Both the position numbers and the translations under genes were made by a program. The notes beneath the pieces are model-generated. The model worked only from the letters and a program-made list of their open reading frames with translations. It was not told where the DNA came from and ran no database searches. Shown piece by piece: positions 19,785 through 28,815 of a stretch of DNA of 64,000 bases (positions are counted from its first letter, which is position 1; each line of letters starts with the position of its first letter). Source of the DNA: Methanobacterium bryantii (GTDB lineage: Archaea; Methanobacteriota; Methanobacteria; Methanobacteriales; Methanobacteriaceae); NCBI RefSeq assembly GCF_002287175.1, contig NZ_LMVM01000012.1, positions 62,001 through 126,000 of the forward strand, read 5' to 3'.

Positions 19785-19880
19785 TTAAAAATCTTCGATT
19801 TTTAATGTAGAAAAAGCAAAGCAATCGAAAATCTTCGATTTTCGATGCGTCAAAAACAAAGTTTTTGACAGCTTTTTCTA
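19785..19880. repeat. Hairpin array B with three-way-junction palindrome
   Basis: TTAAAAATC-TTC-GATTTTTAA is at 19785-19805. Next, TAGAAAAAGC (19808-19817) pairs with GCTTTTTCTA (19871-19880). Between these arms sit AAA and two complete hairpins: ATCGAAAATC-TTC-GATTTTCGAT (19824-19846) and GTCAAAAAC-AAA-GTTTTTGAC (19849-19869). The outer arms plus AAA would be an ordinary 3-nt-loop hairpin if the inner two were removed. It lies between tRNA-Val and the 3' end of the Mrr-like gene. Confidence 0.85.
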
Positions 19881-19949
19881 ACTCCCAAAAAAGTTGAACT
19901 TACAAAAATATATGATATTTGAAAGTTTTTGAGGATTTAGCACGTTAAT

Positions 19950-20729
19950 TCATGTTAAGAATATCAGTGCTATGTATATAATCAGAGTCACGAAAAATAC
20001 TGTACTTCCCCTTATTAAAGTTACAGTTATATCTCTTTCTACAGCCATTACTATTCCATAAGACAGCACAGCTGCAATAAAAATTCTTAAAATCCCTAAA
20101 AGTGCCTTATTTATATGTATAAGATAAGGTATAAGTGTTGAAACAGCTAATACAATTATAATAAGCGCTATTGGATTACTTAATAAAGTTTTACCCCATT
20201 TTTTTAAGTTATCGGACGCGTCGCTATTGGATATATTCCTTTTCTTCCCGGTCAGCGAACCTCTTTTACCTCTACTTAGGAAGGAACTACCTGCAGAATC
20301 AGAAGGAAGTACATAGGTTTCTTCCTCATCACCTTCTTCTTCCTCATCATAGTTTTGATAAGTTTCTACATTCTTCTTAGAAAGTGATTTAGCGATGTTC
20401 ATCAATTCATCTTTATCTATGAGTGCAATATTTCTACCATTTGCATAACTCAGGGCATTATCTGAAAAAGTTGAGGTTGTTATAACTATTACCTTGGATG
20501 CCTGGAGGGTTTTTGCTACCATTTCCATTTCTTTAAGTACATCTAAACCTACTTTCCACCTTTCTTCATAGTTTTTACATGCCACTATTACGCTAATATC
20601 TCCTAAAACAGTAGGTAAAACTCCATATATATCTACAAGGTGTTTTGATGTCTTAAAGTACTTATGAACCTTAAATCCAGATTTTTCCATGATTTTAGCT
20701 ACAAAATCGACCAATCTATTTTTTTCCAA
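19950..20729 (-). CDS. Mrr-like restriction-endonuclease-fold protein with C-terminal membrane segments
   Basis: The N-terminal 130 residues resemble the Mrr-like fold: helix KNRLVDFVAKIMEKSGFKV, then HLVDIYGVLP with the catalytic-type Asp, and strand ISVIVACKN, where ACK takes the place of the usual (E/Q)xK. An acidic linker (YDEEEEGDEEE near 145) and Ser-rich stretch lead to three or four hydrophobic helices at the C-terminus. The frame opens earlier (TTG, 20759), but GGTGAGG sits just before the TTG at 20729, which is used. Methanogens encode many such membrane-bound Mrr relatives. Nuclease activity is uncertain. Confidence 0.68.
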   Translation of the reverse strand: MEKNRLVDFVAKIMEKSGFKVHKYFKTSKHLVDIYGVLPTVLGDISVIVACKNYEERWKVGLDVLKEMEMVAKTLQASKVIVITTSTFSDNALSYANGRNIALIDKDELMNIAKSLSKKNVETYQNYDEEEEGDEEETYVLPSDSAGSSFLSRGKRGSLTGKKRNISNSDASDNLKKWGKTLLSNPIALIIIVLAVSTLIPYLIHINKALLGILRIFIAAVLSYGIVMAVERDITVTLIRGSTVFFVTLIIYIALIFLT

Positions 20730-20915
20730 CTTCCTCACCCTTGAATTGGAGATATTCAATTATATTAGATGTATCACTGTTTTATAAATGATTTATATTT
20801 CCGTATTTTCATTATTTAATATGTAGTATTTACTTTTAACTGATGACATAAATAATATTTATTTTTATTAACTTCCAGTAACCTTTTTGAATGTTGAAAT
20901 ATAGATATGTGCATC

Positions 20916-21692
20916 ATGCGAATTTTGATAACTAATGATGACGGGGTTAACTCATCAGGGATTGTAGCAGCAAAAGATGCTGTTAGTGAACTGGGGGATA
21001 TCTACGTCGTTGCACCAGCAACTCAGCAAAGCGGAATAGGACATGCACTCACACTTTTTGAACCAATGAGAGTTAGTTCATCTAATTTAAGGGATGGAAG
21101 CGAGGCTTATTCAGTTTCAGGAACACCAACAGATGCTTTAATACTTGGAATGTATGAAATAATGGATGAAAAACCAGATTTAGTTATTTCGGGTATTAAT
21201 ATTGGCGAAAATCTAGGTATGGCAGAACTTACAACTTCAGGTACCATAGGCGCGGCAATGGAAGCCGCTGCTCATGAAATACCGGCTATAGCTGCTTCTA
21301 TACAGGTTACAAGAGATGATATTAAATTTCACGACGGCCATGTAGACATTGATTTTAGCTTCGCTCAGAAAGTTATAGAAAGACTTTCTAAGATGATCAT
21401 CAAAAAAGGCCTTCCTGAAGGAATTGATCTTTTAAATTTAAACATACCTTCACACCCAGAAAGCCATAAAATTAAATTAACGCGGCTTGGAAAGAGAATG
21501 TATTCCATCCATATTCAAAAAAGACTTGATCCAAGGGGAAGAGAATATTACTGGATCGCAGGGGATCCTGTAGGAGTAGATGAAGAGGGCACTGATGTAC
21601 ATGTACTCAGGTATGATAAATGTCCTACTATAACACCTGTATCACTTGATTCTACCTCTGATCTTCATTTAATGAAAGATTGGCTCGAATAA
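20916..21692 (+). CDS. surE: 5'/3'-nucleotidase SurE
   Basis: Metal-dependent survival-protein phosphatase that removes phosphate from nucleoside monophosphates. The metal site ILITNDDGVNSSG is at the N-terminus; VVAPATQQSGIGHALT near 35, SGTPTDALILGMYE near 72 and ISGINIGENLG near 95 are diagnostic. The ATG at 20916 (MRILITND) is preferred over one three codons upstream. About 258 aa, full length. A T-rich hairpin follows the stop. Confidence 0.96.
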   Translation: MRILITNDDGVNSSGIVAAKDAVSELGDIYVVAPATQQSGIGHALTLFEPMRVSSSNLRDGSEAYSVSGTPTDALILGMYEIMDEKPDLVISGINIGENLGMAELTTSGTIGAAMEAAAHEIPAIAASIQVTRDDIKFHDGHVDIDFSFAQKVIERLSKMIIKKGLPEGIDLLNLNIPSHPESHKIKLTRLGKRMYSIHIQKRLDPRGREYYWIAGDPVGVDEEGTDVHVLRYDKCPTITPVSLDSTSDLHLMKDWLE

Positions 21693-21712
21693 ATAAAATT
21701 TTTTTATTTATT
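21688..21712 (+). terminator. AT-rich hairpin after surE
   Basis: AATAAATAAAA and TTTTATTTATT flank a 3-T loop, so the gene's last bases run into an 11-bp inverted repeat with T runs, as expected for an archaeal terminator. The DUF2098 gene follows 20 bp later, so it may not be complete termination. Confidence 0.5.
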
Positions 21713-21732
21713 AAATAGTCTATCGTGATCTG

Positions 21733-22029
21733 ATGGAAATATTAGATATAAACGGAAAACAAATCCAGAGGAATCTGCAGGTTAAGTATATACGGACGCA
21801 TACAACTGGAAATGTAACCGATATTCTAGTTAAAAATGATACTGTATGGATTAAGCTTGATTCCAGCGGTCTTTATTATAGGGTTGATTATATTGAGGTC
21901 ATAGAGAATAATAAAGCCTATATGGAGCTGGATAAAAAGAAAAATAGATTAAAGCCTGACAAATTTAACGTTGCAAATCCTGCTGTGATTTCTGATCATG
22001 CAGACGGCCCGGGTTACGGCGGGGGTTGA
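21733..22029 (+). CDS. DUF2098-like small protein
   Basis: A 98-residue protein. The first 60 residues (LDINGKQIQRNLQVKYIRTHTTGNV..., YYRVDYIEVIE) look like a small beta barrel of the archaeal DUF2098 kind, followed by a charged helix (MELDKKKNRLKPDKF) and a glycine-rich tail GPGYGGG. GTGATCT precedes the ATG. It lies close behind surE on the same strand. No function is known for the family. Confidence 0.68.
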   Translation: MEILDINGKQIQRNLQVKYIRTHTTGNVTDILVKNDTVWIKLDSSGLYYRVDYIEVIENNKAYMELDKKKNRLKPDKFNVANPAVISDHADGPGYGGG

Positions 22030-22394
22030 TTTTTTTTTAAACCAGTAAATTTCTTTTGAATTTAGTAAATTAATTTAAATATCTATTTTTTGTTTATATT
22101 CTATCAGATGCTGCTGTTTGTTTTTACGGAGCAATATTGCTCTAAAAGAGCAATTAGAACTTTTAAATCAATCTTAATATAGTTAGTTTTATATATTAGG
22201 ATATTTATTAACTGATTATCAAGTTTCAATTCCTAAATTATTAAATATATCATTTAATCTTCTATTATAGATCATTAGAAACATTAGAGATGCAATTTTG
22301 GGTGAATTACTGGCTGCAGAATATACTATAGGTTGGGAGAATTTTGATAATATTTAATATTAAAAAAGGCCATCTTAAATAAGGAGTAATCAAC
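22030..22394. other. Intergenic region with GAGCAATATTGCTC palindrome
   Basis: No gene fits here. GAGCAATATTGCTC (22129-22142) is a perfect 14-bp palindrome, followed after five bases by another GAGCAAT. The GGAGCAATATTG part and a later ATAGTTA...TTATAT block recur together at 59010-59084, which suggests a dispersed element. The right end holds the CPBP gene's promoter and its AAGGAG site. Confidence 0.5.
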
Positions 22395-23351
22395 ATGTCC
22401 AGGATAACATTTTTAGATAACGCATCGGGAAGTAAAAACAATTGGTGGAGATACATTTTAACCGTTATTTTAACATGGCCAGTGCCTATGGCAGTGACAG
22501 CAGTGATTTTTATCCCTGTCTTCATAATTTTTGGATTAATAGCTATAGCAACCAATACTCCAGACATGTCTTATACAATAGCTTCAAATCCTTTATTTGA
22601 GCTTGTACTAACTGGTATATCTGCTGCAATTTCGATTTTACTCCTTTATTTATGCATAGAATTTATCCATAAAAGGAAGTTCATATCTATAATTAACACG
22701 GTCTCTAAAGTAGATTGGGTAAGAATATTAAAAGGTGCGGGAATATGGTTTGCTATTTTAACAGTCGGGTCATTAATTGAGTTAATGATTGATCCCGGCA
22801 GTGTTAAAGTAACTTTTAATCCAAGTACATTTATTTTTCTCCTGCTTTTGAGCTTACTGGTATTCCCACTTCAAGCGTCCTTTGAAGAGCTGTTTTTTAG
22901 AGGATATCTTATGCAGGCAGTAGGGGTACTCACAAAAAAGCCCATAATCCCTTTAATGGTTACTTCTGTCATTTTTGCAGCCCTTCACTTCTGGAACGGT
23001 ACAGATATGATTATGAGTGTAGATATAGTGCTCCAGGTATTTATTATTGGAATAACACTTGGTATAATAACTTTAGGAGAAAACAGGCTGGAAACTGCGA
23101 TGGGAGTACACATTGCAAATAATATCTTTGTTTCTGTAGTAGTTAATAGTGCCAGCGGCGGATTTGAAGGTCTTCCATCTATATTAACCTCATATGGTAC
23201 CCCTAATCCTGTAACAGATGTTCCAATATTTGTTTTATATGCTTTGGTATTGATAGGGGTTGTTTTCTGGAATAAAAAAGATATGTTGCTCAATATTTTC
23301 AGGGATACAGTGGATGTGGAACTGGATAAAATTGAAGCTAAAAAGATTTAA
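22395..23351 (+). CDS. CPBP-family intramembrane protease
   Basis: A polytopic CAAX-protease/bacteriocin-processing family member (Abi). Motif 1, FEELFFRGYLMQ, is near residue 166 with the EExxxR signature; motif 2, FAALHFWNG, is near 197; motif 3, HIANNIF, is near 242. About eight membrane segments. AAGGAGT nine bases before the ATG fixes the start. 318 aa. Substrate unknown. It is a stand-alone gene followed by small membrane ORFs. Confidence 0.9.
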   Translation: MSRITFLDNASGSKNNWWRYILTVILTWPVPMAVTAVIFIPVFIIFGLIAIATNTPDMSYTIASNPLFELVLTGISAAISILLLYLCIEFIHKRKFISIINTVSKVDWVRILKGAGIWFAILTVGSLIELMIDPGSVKVTFNPSTFIFLLLLSLLVFPLQASFEELFFRGYLMQAVGVLTKKPIIPLMVTSVIFAALHFWNGTDMIMSVDIVLQVFIIGITLGIITLGENRLETAMGVHIANNIFVSVVVNSASGGFEGLPSILTSYGTPNPVTDVPIFVLYALVLIGVVFWNKKDMLLNIFRDTVDVELDKIEAKKI

Positions 23352-23419
23352 TTAACAAAATAAAGGGTTATAACGCATTATATTCAATCCATATTAAATT
23401 GAATCTTATTAATTCATGC

Positions 23420-23439
23420 TAAAATAGTTAATATTATAT
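23420..23439. repeat. Dispersed 20-bp repeat, copy 1
   Basis: A 20-base block beginning TAAAATAGTTAA and ending TATTATAT occurs here and, identically, at 54795-54814 and 59065-59084. All three are intergenic. It contains the near-palindrome AATATTATAT. Role unknown. Confidence 0.6.
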
Positions 23440-23541
23440 GTTAAAAGATTAATATAAGAATTAGTATTTGTTAAGCATTAATTATGAAAATATTTATTAT
23501 CATTGATTATTTGGAGTAAAAATTAAAGGAAAGGGTTAATT

Positions 23542-23932
23542 ATGAGGTTTCATCCAGTTATTTCAATAGCATTTGGAGTAATTACGACTTTTGTTTTTTC
23601 TGCTATTGTATGGTTCCTATTTTTCTATGGTGTTCCAAATTTTGGTAGTGTGTCTTCCTGGTTTATTCCATTTTTTACATTTGGTTTACTGCTTGGGGGA
23701 TTTATAGCTACTAACTTTGCTAAAGAAATGAAAATAAGATATGGTGTAATATGAAGGATTAGTTGTGGGAGCTTTAATTTCTATCCCGGGATTAGTTAGT
23801 CAAATAGGCTTTGTATTGTTTGCGTTAGTGCTTTTTGCATTGATAAGTGGTGTTGGCGGATATATAGCTAAATCCTGGGGAGAACCAATTCAAAAAACAT
23901 TATCACTATTTAAAAGTTTAAGAAAGACTTAA
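23542..23932 (+). pseudogene. DUF5518-like membrane protein, frameshifted
   Basis: The first frame encodes 70 residues with two membrane helices and stops at 23754. A second frame starting around 23750 continues YEGLVVGALISIPGLVSQIGF, a further helix pair and GGYIAKSWGE, ending at 23932. Dropping one A near 23748 joins them as GVYEGLVVGAL, giving one four-helix protein of about 130 residues, as expected for DUF5518. So one base appears inserted. The start follows AAGGAAAGGG. Sequencing error is a real alternative to decay. Confidence 0.7.
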
Positions 23933-24001
23933 CGAGTTAACAGTATGAGTTCAATATTTGAAGTTATTGAATAGCTAAATAAAAAAATCAGAGAGTAAAT
24001 C

Positions 24002-24136
24002 ATGATACAAACCGTAACCGTTACCACAACTACAGTTACAACAGAACAGGTAGCTGGGTTCTTTGTAGGCCTAATTATTGTTTTATTGATAGTTGTATGG
24101 CTAGTTATTAGACATAAAAAGAAATCAGGAATGTGA
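24002..24136 (+). CDS. Small single-pass membrane protein (44 aa)
   Basis: A 44-codon frame. The N-terminus MIQTVTVTTTTVTTEQ is unusually Thr/Val-rich; it is followed by a clear transmembrane helix (VAGFFVGLIIVLLIVVWLVI) and a basic tail RHKKKSGM, consistent with N-out C-in topology. It lies 69 bp after the broken DUF5518 gene on the same strand. Codon pattern and topology look genuine, but no family is recognised and the ribosome site is weak. Confidence 0.5.
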   Translation: MIQTVTVTTTTVTTEQVAGFFVGLIIVLLIVVWLVIRHKKKSGM

Positions 24137-24211
24137 AATGGGTGGAATGTTAAAAAATTAAAATTTAAAATCTTATTAAATGAGCTTAATGGAGTTTTTA
24201 GAGGAACTAAA

Positions 24212-25660
24212 TTATATATGAGTTAATTCTCTGAAAAATTTTATTTCTTCTCTGCTGATTCCCCTTAACATAAAGATAATTGTTATATAAACAGCTGAAC
24301 ATAGGATGATAGTTGCTAAAATCCCAATAGCAGATACCGGGTTTATAACTAAAATAACGGTTGACATCACTATAGATGCTATAAGACTTTTAAGCAGGAA
24401 TTTAAAGTCAAATTCTATTTTAATGTATTTTTGAGAATAGATTAAAGTGACTACTAAGGTAAACAGGTATGCTGTGAGTGTTGCGATTGCTGCGGCAATT
24501 ATACCAAAAATGGGTATGAATATAATATTTAGAATTACATTAATGGCAGCAGCAGCCATCCACTGTGAACCCATAATTTTTGTTTTCTTTTCCAATATCA
24601 GAATTTGGACAATTATCCCATATAATCCCACTAAAAGCGCTCCTAATGCAACAAAAGGGGTAATAAAATAACCATTCTGTGCAAGTTCTGGTTTATGTGT
24701 TATTACAAGGAGTAATGGTTTTGATAGAAAGGATAATCCAAAGACTGCAGGTATCGCTAGCAGCATGAAATATTTAATAGAATAGTCTAAATGTTTTTTA
24801 ACTTCTCCTATTTCATTTTGATCATAATACTTCGACAGTAAAGCTGGTAAAATAAAACTAAACGGTGCTGCAAACATCGTTATTATAATACCCAGAGTGT
24901 ATGCGGGCGTATAATAACCAACAAATGTTGTTCCCAGTATAAACAGGATTAGATAACGGTCACTTGCATCTACTATCCAGCTGGATAAATTACCTGGAAT
25001 TGTGGGCATACCAAATGATAAATATTTAGGTATGCTTTTAAATTTAGGGAATTTAAATCCAATTTGACGAAGAACTAACCACATTGAAGCTAAAGCTACA
25101 ATAAACTGTGCTATGAAATATCCAAATATCGCTCCTTCTATTTTATAACCTGATTCTAAAAGGAATACTACTATGGCTACCATGAGATATGTCTGTATCA
25201 GTGAAAGTAGTGAGACTATTTTCATCTGCTGGAATGTTCTAAAGAAACTAGAGAAAGAAATGTATATTATACTTGCTAAACTAGTCAAGGCTAATAAGGC
25301 GGATATTGTTGTATTGCCCTTAAAAAGGATTAATGCTACCTGTTTTGATAATAAAAAAAGTATTATTGAGGTAATTAGACCTACAAATAGTAATAAAAAT
25401 GTAATAGAATAAAATTCTTCTTTTATATTCTCTGTTTCAGTTTTAATAGCTAAAAATCTAACCATTGAATATGGAAGGCCTAGTGTTACAATTAATGGTA
25501 TAATTCCAACAGTTACAATAAATATGGTCCATATTGCATAATCTTGAGTTGTTAAATTTTGGGTTAAAAATGGCAGTAAAATAAGTGAACTTAAACTTAC
25601 AAGTATATTTGTCACGCCAAATAAACCAATTCGTTGTACAAAGAGTTTATATTCGCTCAA
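24212..25660 (-). CDS. Oligosaccharide flippase (Wzx/MATE-like, polysaccharide biosynthesis)
   Basis: A 482-residue membrane protein with about 12-14 helices throughout. The N-terminus VQRIGLFGVTNILVSLSSLILLPFLT and the mid-protein GMPTIPGNLSSWIVDASDRYLI block are typical of lipid-linked glycan flippases. GGTGAGC precedes a TTG start at 25660. No glycosyltransferases are adjacent, so it is an orphan of its usual cluster. Likely role is export of a surface glycan precursor. Confidence 0.88.
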   Translation of the reverse strand: MSEYKLFVQRIGLFGVTNILVSLSSLILLPFLTQNLTTQDYAIWTIFIVTVGIIPLIVTLGLPYSMVRFLAIKTETENIKEEFYSITFLLLFVGLITSIILFLLSKQVALILFKGNTTISALLALTSLASIIYISFSSFFRTFQQMKIVSLLSLIQTYLMVAIVVFLLESGYKIEGAIFGYFIAQFIVALASMWLVLRQIGFKFPKFKSIPKYLSFGMPTIPGNLSSWIVDASDRYLILFILGTTFVGYYTPAYTLGIIITMFAAPFSFILPALLSKYYDQNEIGEVKKHLDYSIKYFMLLAIPAVFGLSFLSKPLLLVITHKPELAQNGYFITPFVALGALLVGLYGIIVQILILEKKTKIMGSQWMAAAAINVILNIIFIPIFGIIAAAIATLTAYLFTLVVTLIYSQKYIKIEFDFKFLLKSLIASIVMSTVILVINPVSAIGILATIILCSAVYITIIFMLRGISREEIKFFRELTHI

Positions 25661-25994
25661 AAGCTCACCATTATTGGATTATTAATAATGCTACAATTAA
25701 GTCTTGTATTTGCTAAATGATAATTAACCAACTTAATTAGCTAGGATGTTTGAGGTTAATAATAGAATAAAGTAACATATTAAGATTACTAAAATACACA
25801 TTTCTACTTTCTATTCAAATAAACCATTATTGTCTAGCTATAAACTGGATTTAAAATTTAAAAACAATCTAAAATCTCCACAAAAATTTAAATTTTAAAG
25901 AGCGTAATCATATATGCCTCTATTAATAATAAACAAACTAAAAAAAATTAAAAATGAAAATAATAGGGTAAATACGTATTAAACATTAATTTTT
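25661..25994. other. AT-rich intergenic region, no feature seen
   Basis: The stretch between the flippase start and the end of the marker 12 gene is AT-rich, without a credible ORF, tRNA or strong hairpin. The flippase promoter should lie in its left part. Confidence 0.5.
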
Positions 25995-26987
25995 TTATTT
26001 AACAACAGGAATACCTAAAATATCCTTTTCTCCTTCAAAAACATCTCTAGCGATCTGGGCGCTTCCAACAGAACCTGATCTTTCTCCAATTCTAACAACA
26101 GGTGCAATACATTCTACTTGTTTTTTGAGGGCACCAAATATATCGATTGGTTCCTGCATAGATCCGGTGGAGCCAGTTAATATAATTCCATCGATTTTTT
26201 CTGTTATTCCTGCAAGTCCATAGATCTCCATCACGATTGTCATAACCATGGTATCTACGGCAATTTTTGCCTTTTTATCGCCATTTAAATAATTTTTAAT
26301 GATTTCATCTTTCATATGGCTTACTTTTCCATATACATCAGCTATTTTTACAGCTCCTGCACGTGAAAAGCATTCATTGGCAGTTCTAACGCCGTCATCG
26401 ATATCCCTAATCATTTTAAGGTCAAGCGGGCCGTGAATAGTTCCCATAGCACCAATACATGCATCCATAGCTCCTTTAATTATTCCATGTTCAATCAGCA
26501 TTGTTACAGTATTAGAACTGATATCTGAAACTATCATATTCTTAAATCCTGTTTCCAGGAACGCGTTATAACATATGCTGACTTTTTCAGAGCTGGCATG
26601 ATGAGAATAAGCGGCTTTAAAACGTTCATCAAGGCACGTGGTTTCATCGTGAATTCCAGGTATTACAACTGTTGGAATCCCTGAATTTTCGATTTCATCA
26701 TAAACTGCTGTTCCACCGCCTGTTACTTTTCCAGCACCTTCCATTGATTTAATTCCTCTGTTTTTCACTTTTTCTATGGGGGTTACGGCTTTTAGGGCAT
26801 CTCCCATAGCATAGGTTATTGCCATGAGGTCAATTGAGTTTAAATCAACTCTTTTTGAAAGTTCTTTTAATGCAGAGACTTTTCCAGCAGATAAGTCTTC
26901 CCGCAGGATTTTAAAATGAGTAGTTTCATCATCGAGAATTGTAAAAGAGACTCCTGTAGTCCCATGATCCATTCCAACAAATACCAT
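25995..26987 (-). CDS. Methanogenesis marker protein 12
   Basis: A methanogen-specific member of the ASKHA (acetate kinase/sugar kinase) superfamily, exact role unknown. The N-terminal phosphate loop FVGMDHGTTGVSFTILDD, an internal GGGTAVYDEI block near 90, and the adenosine-type GIILTGSTGSMQEP near 268 are visible. AGGTGAATCC sets the ATG at 26987, six codons inside the open frame. About 330 aa. It follows ilvC by 54 bp on the same strand and may be co-transcribed with it. Confidence 0.88.
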   Translation of the reverse strand: MVFVGMDHGTTGVSFTILDDETTHFKILREDLSAGKVSALKELSKRVDLNSIDLMAITYAMGDALKAVTPIEKVKNRGIKSMEGAGKVTGGGTAVYDEIENSGIPTVVIPGIHDETTCLDERFKAAYSHHASSEKVSICYNAFLETGFKNMIVSDISSNTVTMLIEHGIIKGAMDACIGAMGTIHGPLDLKMIRDIDDGVRTANECFSRAGAVKIADVYGKVSHMKDEIIKNYLNGDKKAKIAVDTMVMTIVMEIYGLAGITEKIDGIILTGSTGSMQEPIDIFGALKKQVECIAPVVRIGERSGSVGSAQIARDVFEGEKDILGIPVVK

Positions 26988-27058
26988 GGATTCACCTTTA
27001 TGCAATTATAAAATATTAAATAATTTCGAACTTAAAATTTAAAAACAAAAAAAGGGGA

Positions 27059-28045
27059 TTATTTTTGTAATCCGCAAAGTTTCCTGAGTTTTGTACCTAC
27101 TTTTTCAATTTGAAGGTCATCTTCCATTGCCCTCATTCTCTTGAGCATAGGAGCTCCGGCCTGGTTTTCAAGGGCAAATTCCCTGGTAAATTTACCAGTC
27201 TGGATTTCTTTGAGAATTTCTTTCATAGCAGCCCTTGATTCGTCGGTTATAACTCTGTCTCTTCTTGTAAGTCCTCCGTATTCTGCGGTGTTACTTACAT
27301 CATGCCACATTCCACCAAAACCTTGTTTGTATATGAGGTCTACTATGAGTTTTAATTCGTGGCATGTTTCGAAGTATGCAATTTCTGGCTGGTATCCAGC
27401 GTCTACAAGTGTTTGGAAACCTGCTTTTATTAATTCAGTTGCTCCTCCACAGAGTACTGCCTGTTCACCGAATAAATCAGTTTCTGTTTCTTCTTTGAAA
27501 GTTGTTTCAAGTACTCCTGCCCTTGTAAGTCCAGATCCTTTGGCCATTGCAAGTGCGATTTCTTTTGCATTTCCTGTGTAGTCCTGTTCGACTGCTACAA
27601 GTCCTGGAACTCCAAATCCTTCTTCATATTCTCTTCTAACAGTTGCACCAGGTGCTTTTGGGGCTACCATTGTAACGTTTACATTTTTAGGTGCTTTTAT
27701 GTAATTGTAGTGTATATTGTATCCATGTGAGAATGAAATGGTGTTACCTTCTTCTAACCCTTCTGCAATTGCTGCTTCATAAACTGCTTCCTGAATTTCA
27801 TCAGGGATTAATATGTGAATTACGTCTGCTTTTAATGCTGCTTCTTCTATGGTTAATACAGTTAGACCATCAGTTTTTGCTTTTTCCCATGATGCTCCAC
27901 CTTTTCTAAGTCCGACAACAACGTCTAACCCACTTTCGGACATGTTTAATGCTTGTGCCCTTCCCTGACTACCATAACCTATAACTGCTATAGTTTTATC
28001 TTTTAAAACGTCTAAATCTACGTCTTTTTCGTAATGTATATTCAT
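27059..28045 (-). CDS. ilvC: Ketol-acid reductoisomerase
   Basis: Second enzyme of Val/Ile synthesis: isomerises and reduces acetolactate or acetohydroxybutyrate using NAD(P)H and Mg2+. The Rossmann motif is AVIGYGSQGRAQALN near residue 20; the metal-binding DLFGEQAVLCGG near 190 and ETCHELKLIVDLIYKQG near 226 are intact. Class I length, 328 aa. GGAGG precedes the ATG. Its usual neighbours ilvB and ilvN lie upstream, but a cadD-like gene is placed in between. Confidence 0.97.
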   Translation of the reverse strand: MNIHYEKDVDLDVLKDKTIAVIGYGSQGRAQALNMSESGLDVVVGLRKGGASWEKAKTDGLTVLTIEEAALKADVIHILIPDEIQEAVYEAAIAEGLEEGNTISFSHGYNIHYNYIKAPKNVNVTMVAPKAPGATVRREYEEGFGVPGLVAVEQDYTGNAKEIALAMAKGSGLTRAGVLETTFKEETETDLFGEQAVLCGGATELIKAGFQTLVDAGYQPEIAYFETCHELKLIVDLIYKQGFGGMWHDVSNTAEYGGLTRRDRVITDESRAAMKEILKEIQTGKFTREFALENQAGAPMLKRMRAMEDDLQIEKVGTKLRKLCGLQK

Positions 28046-28185
28046 TTAGTGCCTCCGATGACTTTTATAAATAAAACAAAATTTACCAGTAAATGAGGTA
28101 AAAATTAATGCCACTACAATATTTGAACCGTGGATTTATAAATTTTATCATGGCCTATTTTACCCTTTAAAATTAAACGCTGAAA

Positions 28186-28791
28186 TTAGAGGCTGCGTAT
28201 TAAAATAATAATTCCAAGGAAAATTAAGACAAATGGCAAAATTATATGCCCGTATTTTTTAATTTTATCCCCTAAAATACTGTTTTCTACCAAATTAAAG
28301 CTGATATAACACCATACTGAAATCATTACTAGAAATACTGATATTACAACAAGTATCTGCTGGAGGCCTATACTTACAAATAAGGGGATATAAACTCCAA
28401 TATTATCCCCACCGTTTGTAAATGAAACAAGTGCCACTAAAGATGATTTTGAATTTCTAAATCTTGAAAAAAGCCCTTTATTTTCTTCATTTGTATTATG
28501 ATTTGCAGAAATGTCATTGTTACTTTTTAAATCCTTTAAATTTTTGAGCCCAATAAGTATGGGTAGTATACCCAGTAACCCGATCCAGTTAGCTGGAATA
28601 ACTAGCTTTAAAAAGTAGCTTAATGCACTTATTGCCATTAAAGCCATAACTCCAATATACTGGCCTAAAACAATCTGTCTAGCTGTAAACTCTTTATTTG
28701 AAAAGAATATCATTAAAACAAAAAGATCATCAAGATTAGTTGCTATAAACATTGCAACGGCTGTAAAAATTAGAAAAATGAGTTCTATCAT
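28186..28791 (-). CDS. Cadmium-resistance transporter, CadD/LysE-like
   Basis: A 201-residue protein with five or six membrane helices. The N-terminal AVAMFIATNLDDLFVLMIFF and the mid-protein VALVSFTNGGDNIGVYIPLF are the acidic membrane motifs of the CadD family, thought to export Cd2+ or related cations. It separates ilvN from ilvC and has a hairpin array at its 5' side, so it is probably a later insertion in an ancestral ilvBNC run. Its own promoter is not obvious. Confidence 0.85.
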   Translation of the reverse strand: MIELIFLIFTAVAMFIATNLDDLFVLMIFFSNKEFTARQIVLGQYIGVMALMAISALSYFLKLVIPANWIGLLGILPILIGLKNLKDLKSNNDISANHNTNEENKGLFSRFRNSKSSLVALVSFTNGGDNIGVYIPLFVSIGLQQILVVISVFLVMISVWCYISFNLVENSILGDKIKKYGHIILPFVLIFLGIIILIRSL

Positions 28792-28815
28792 GATTACAGA
28801 TTAAAAAAATAAAGC

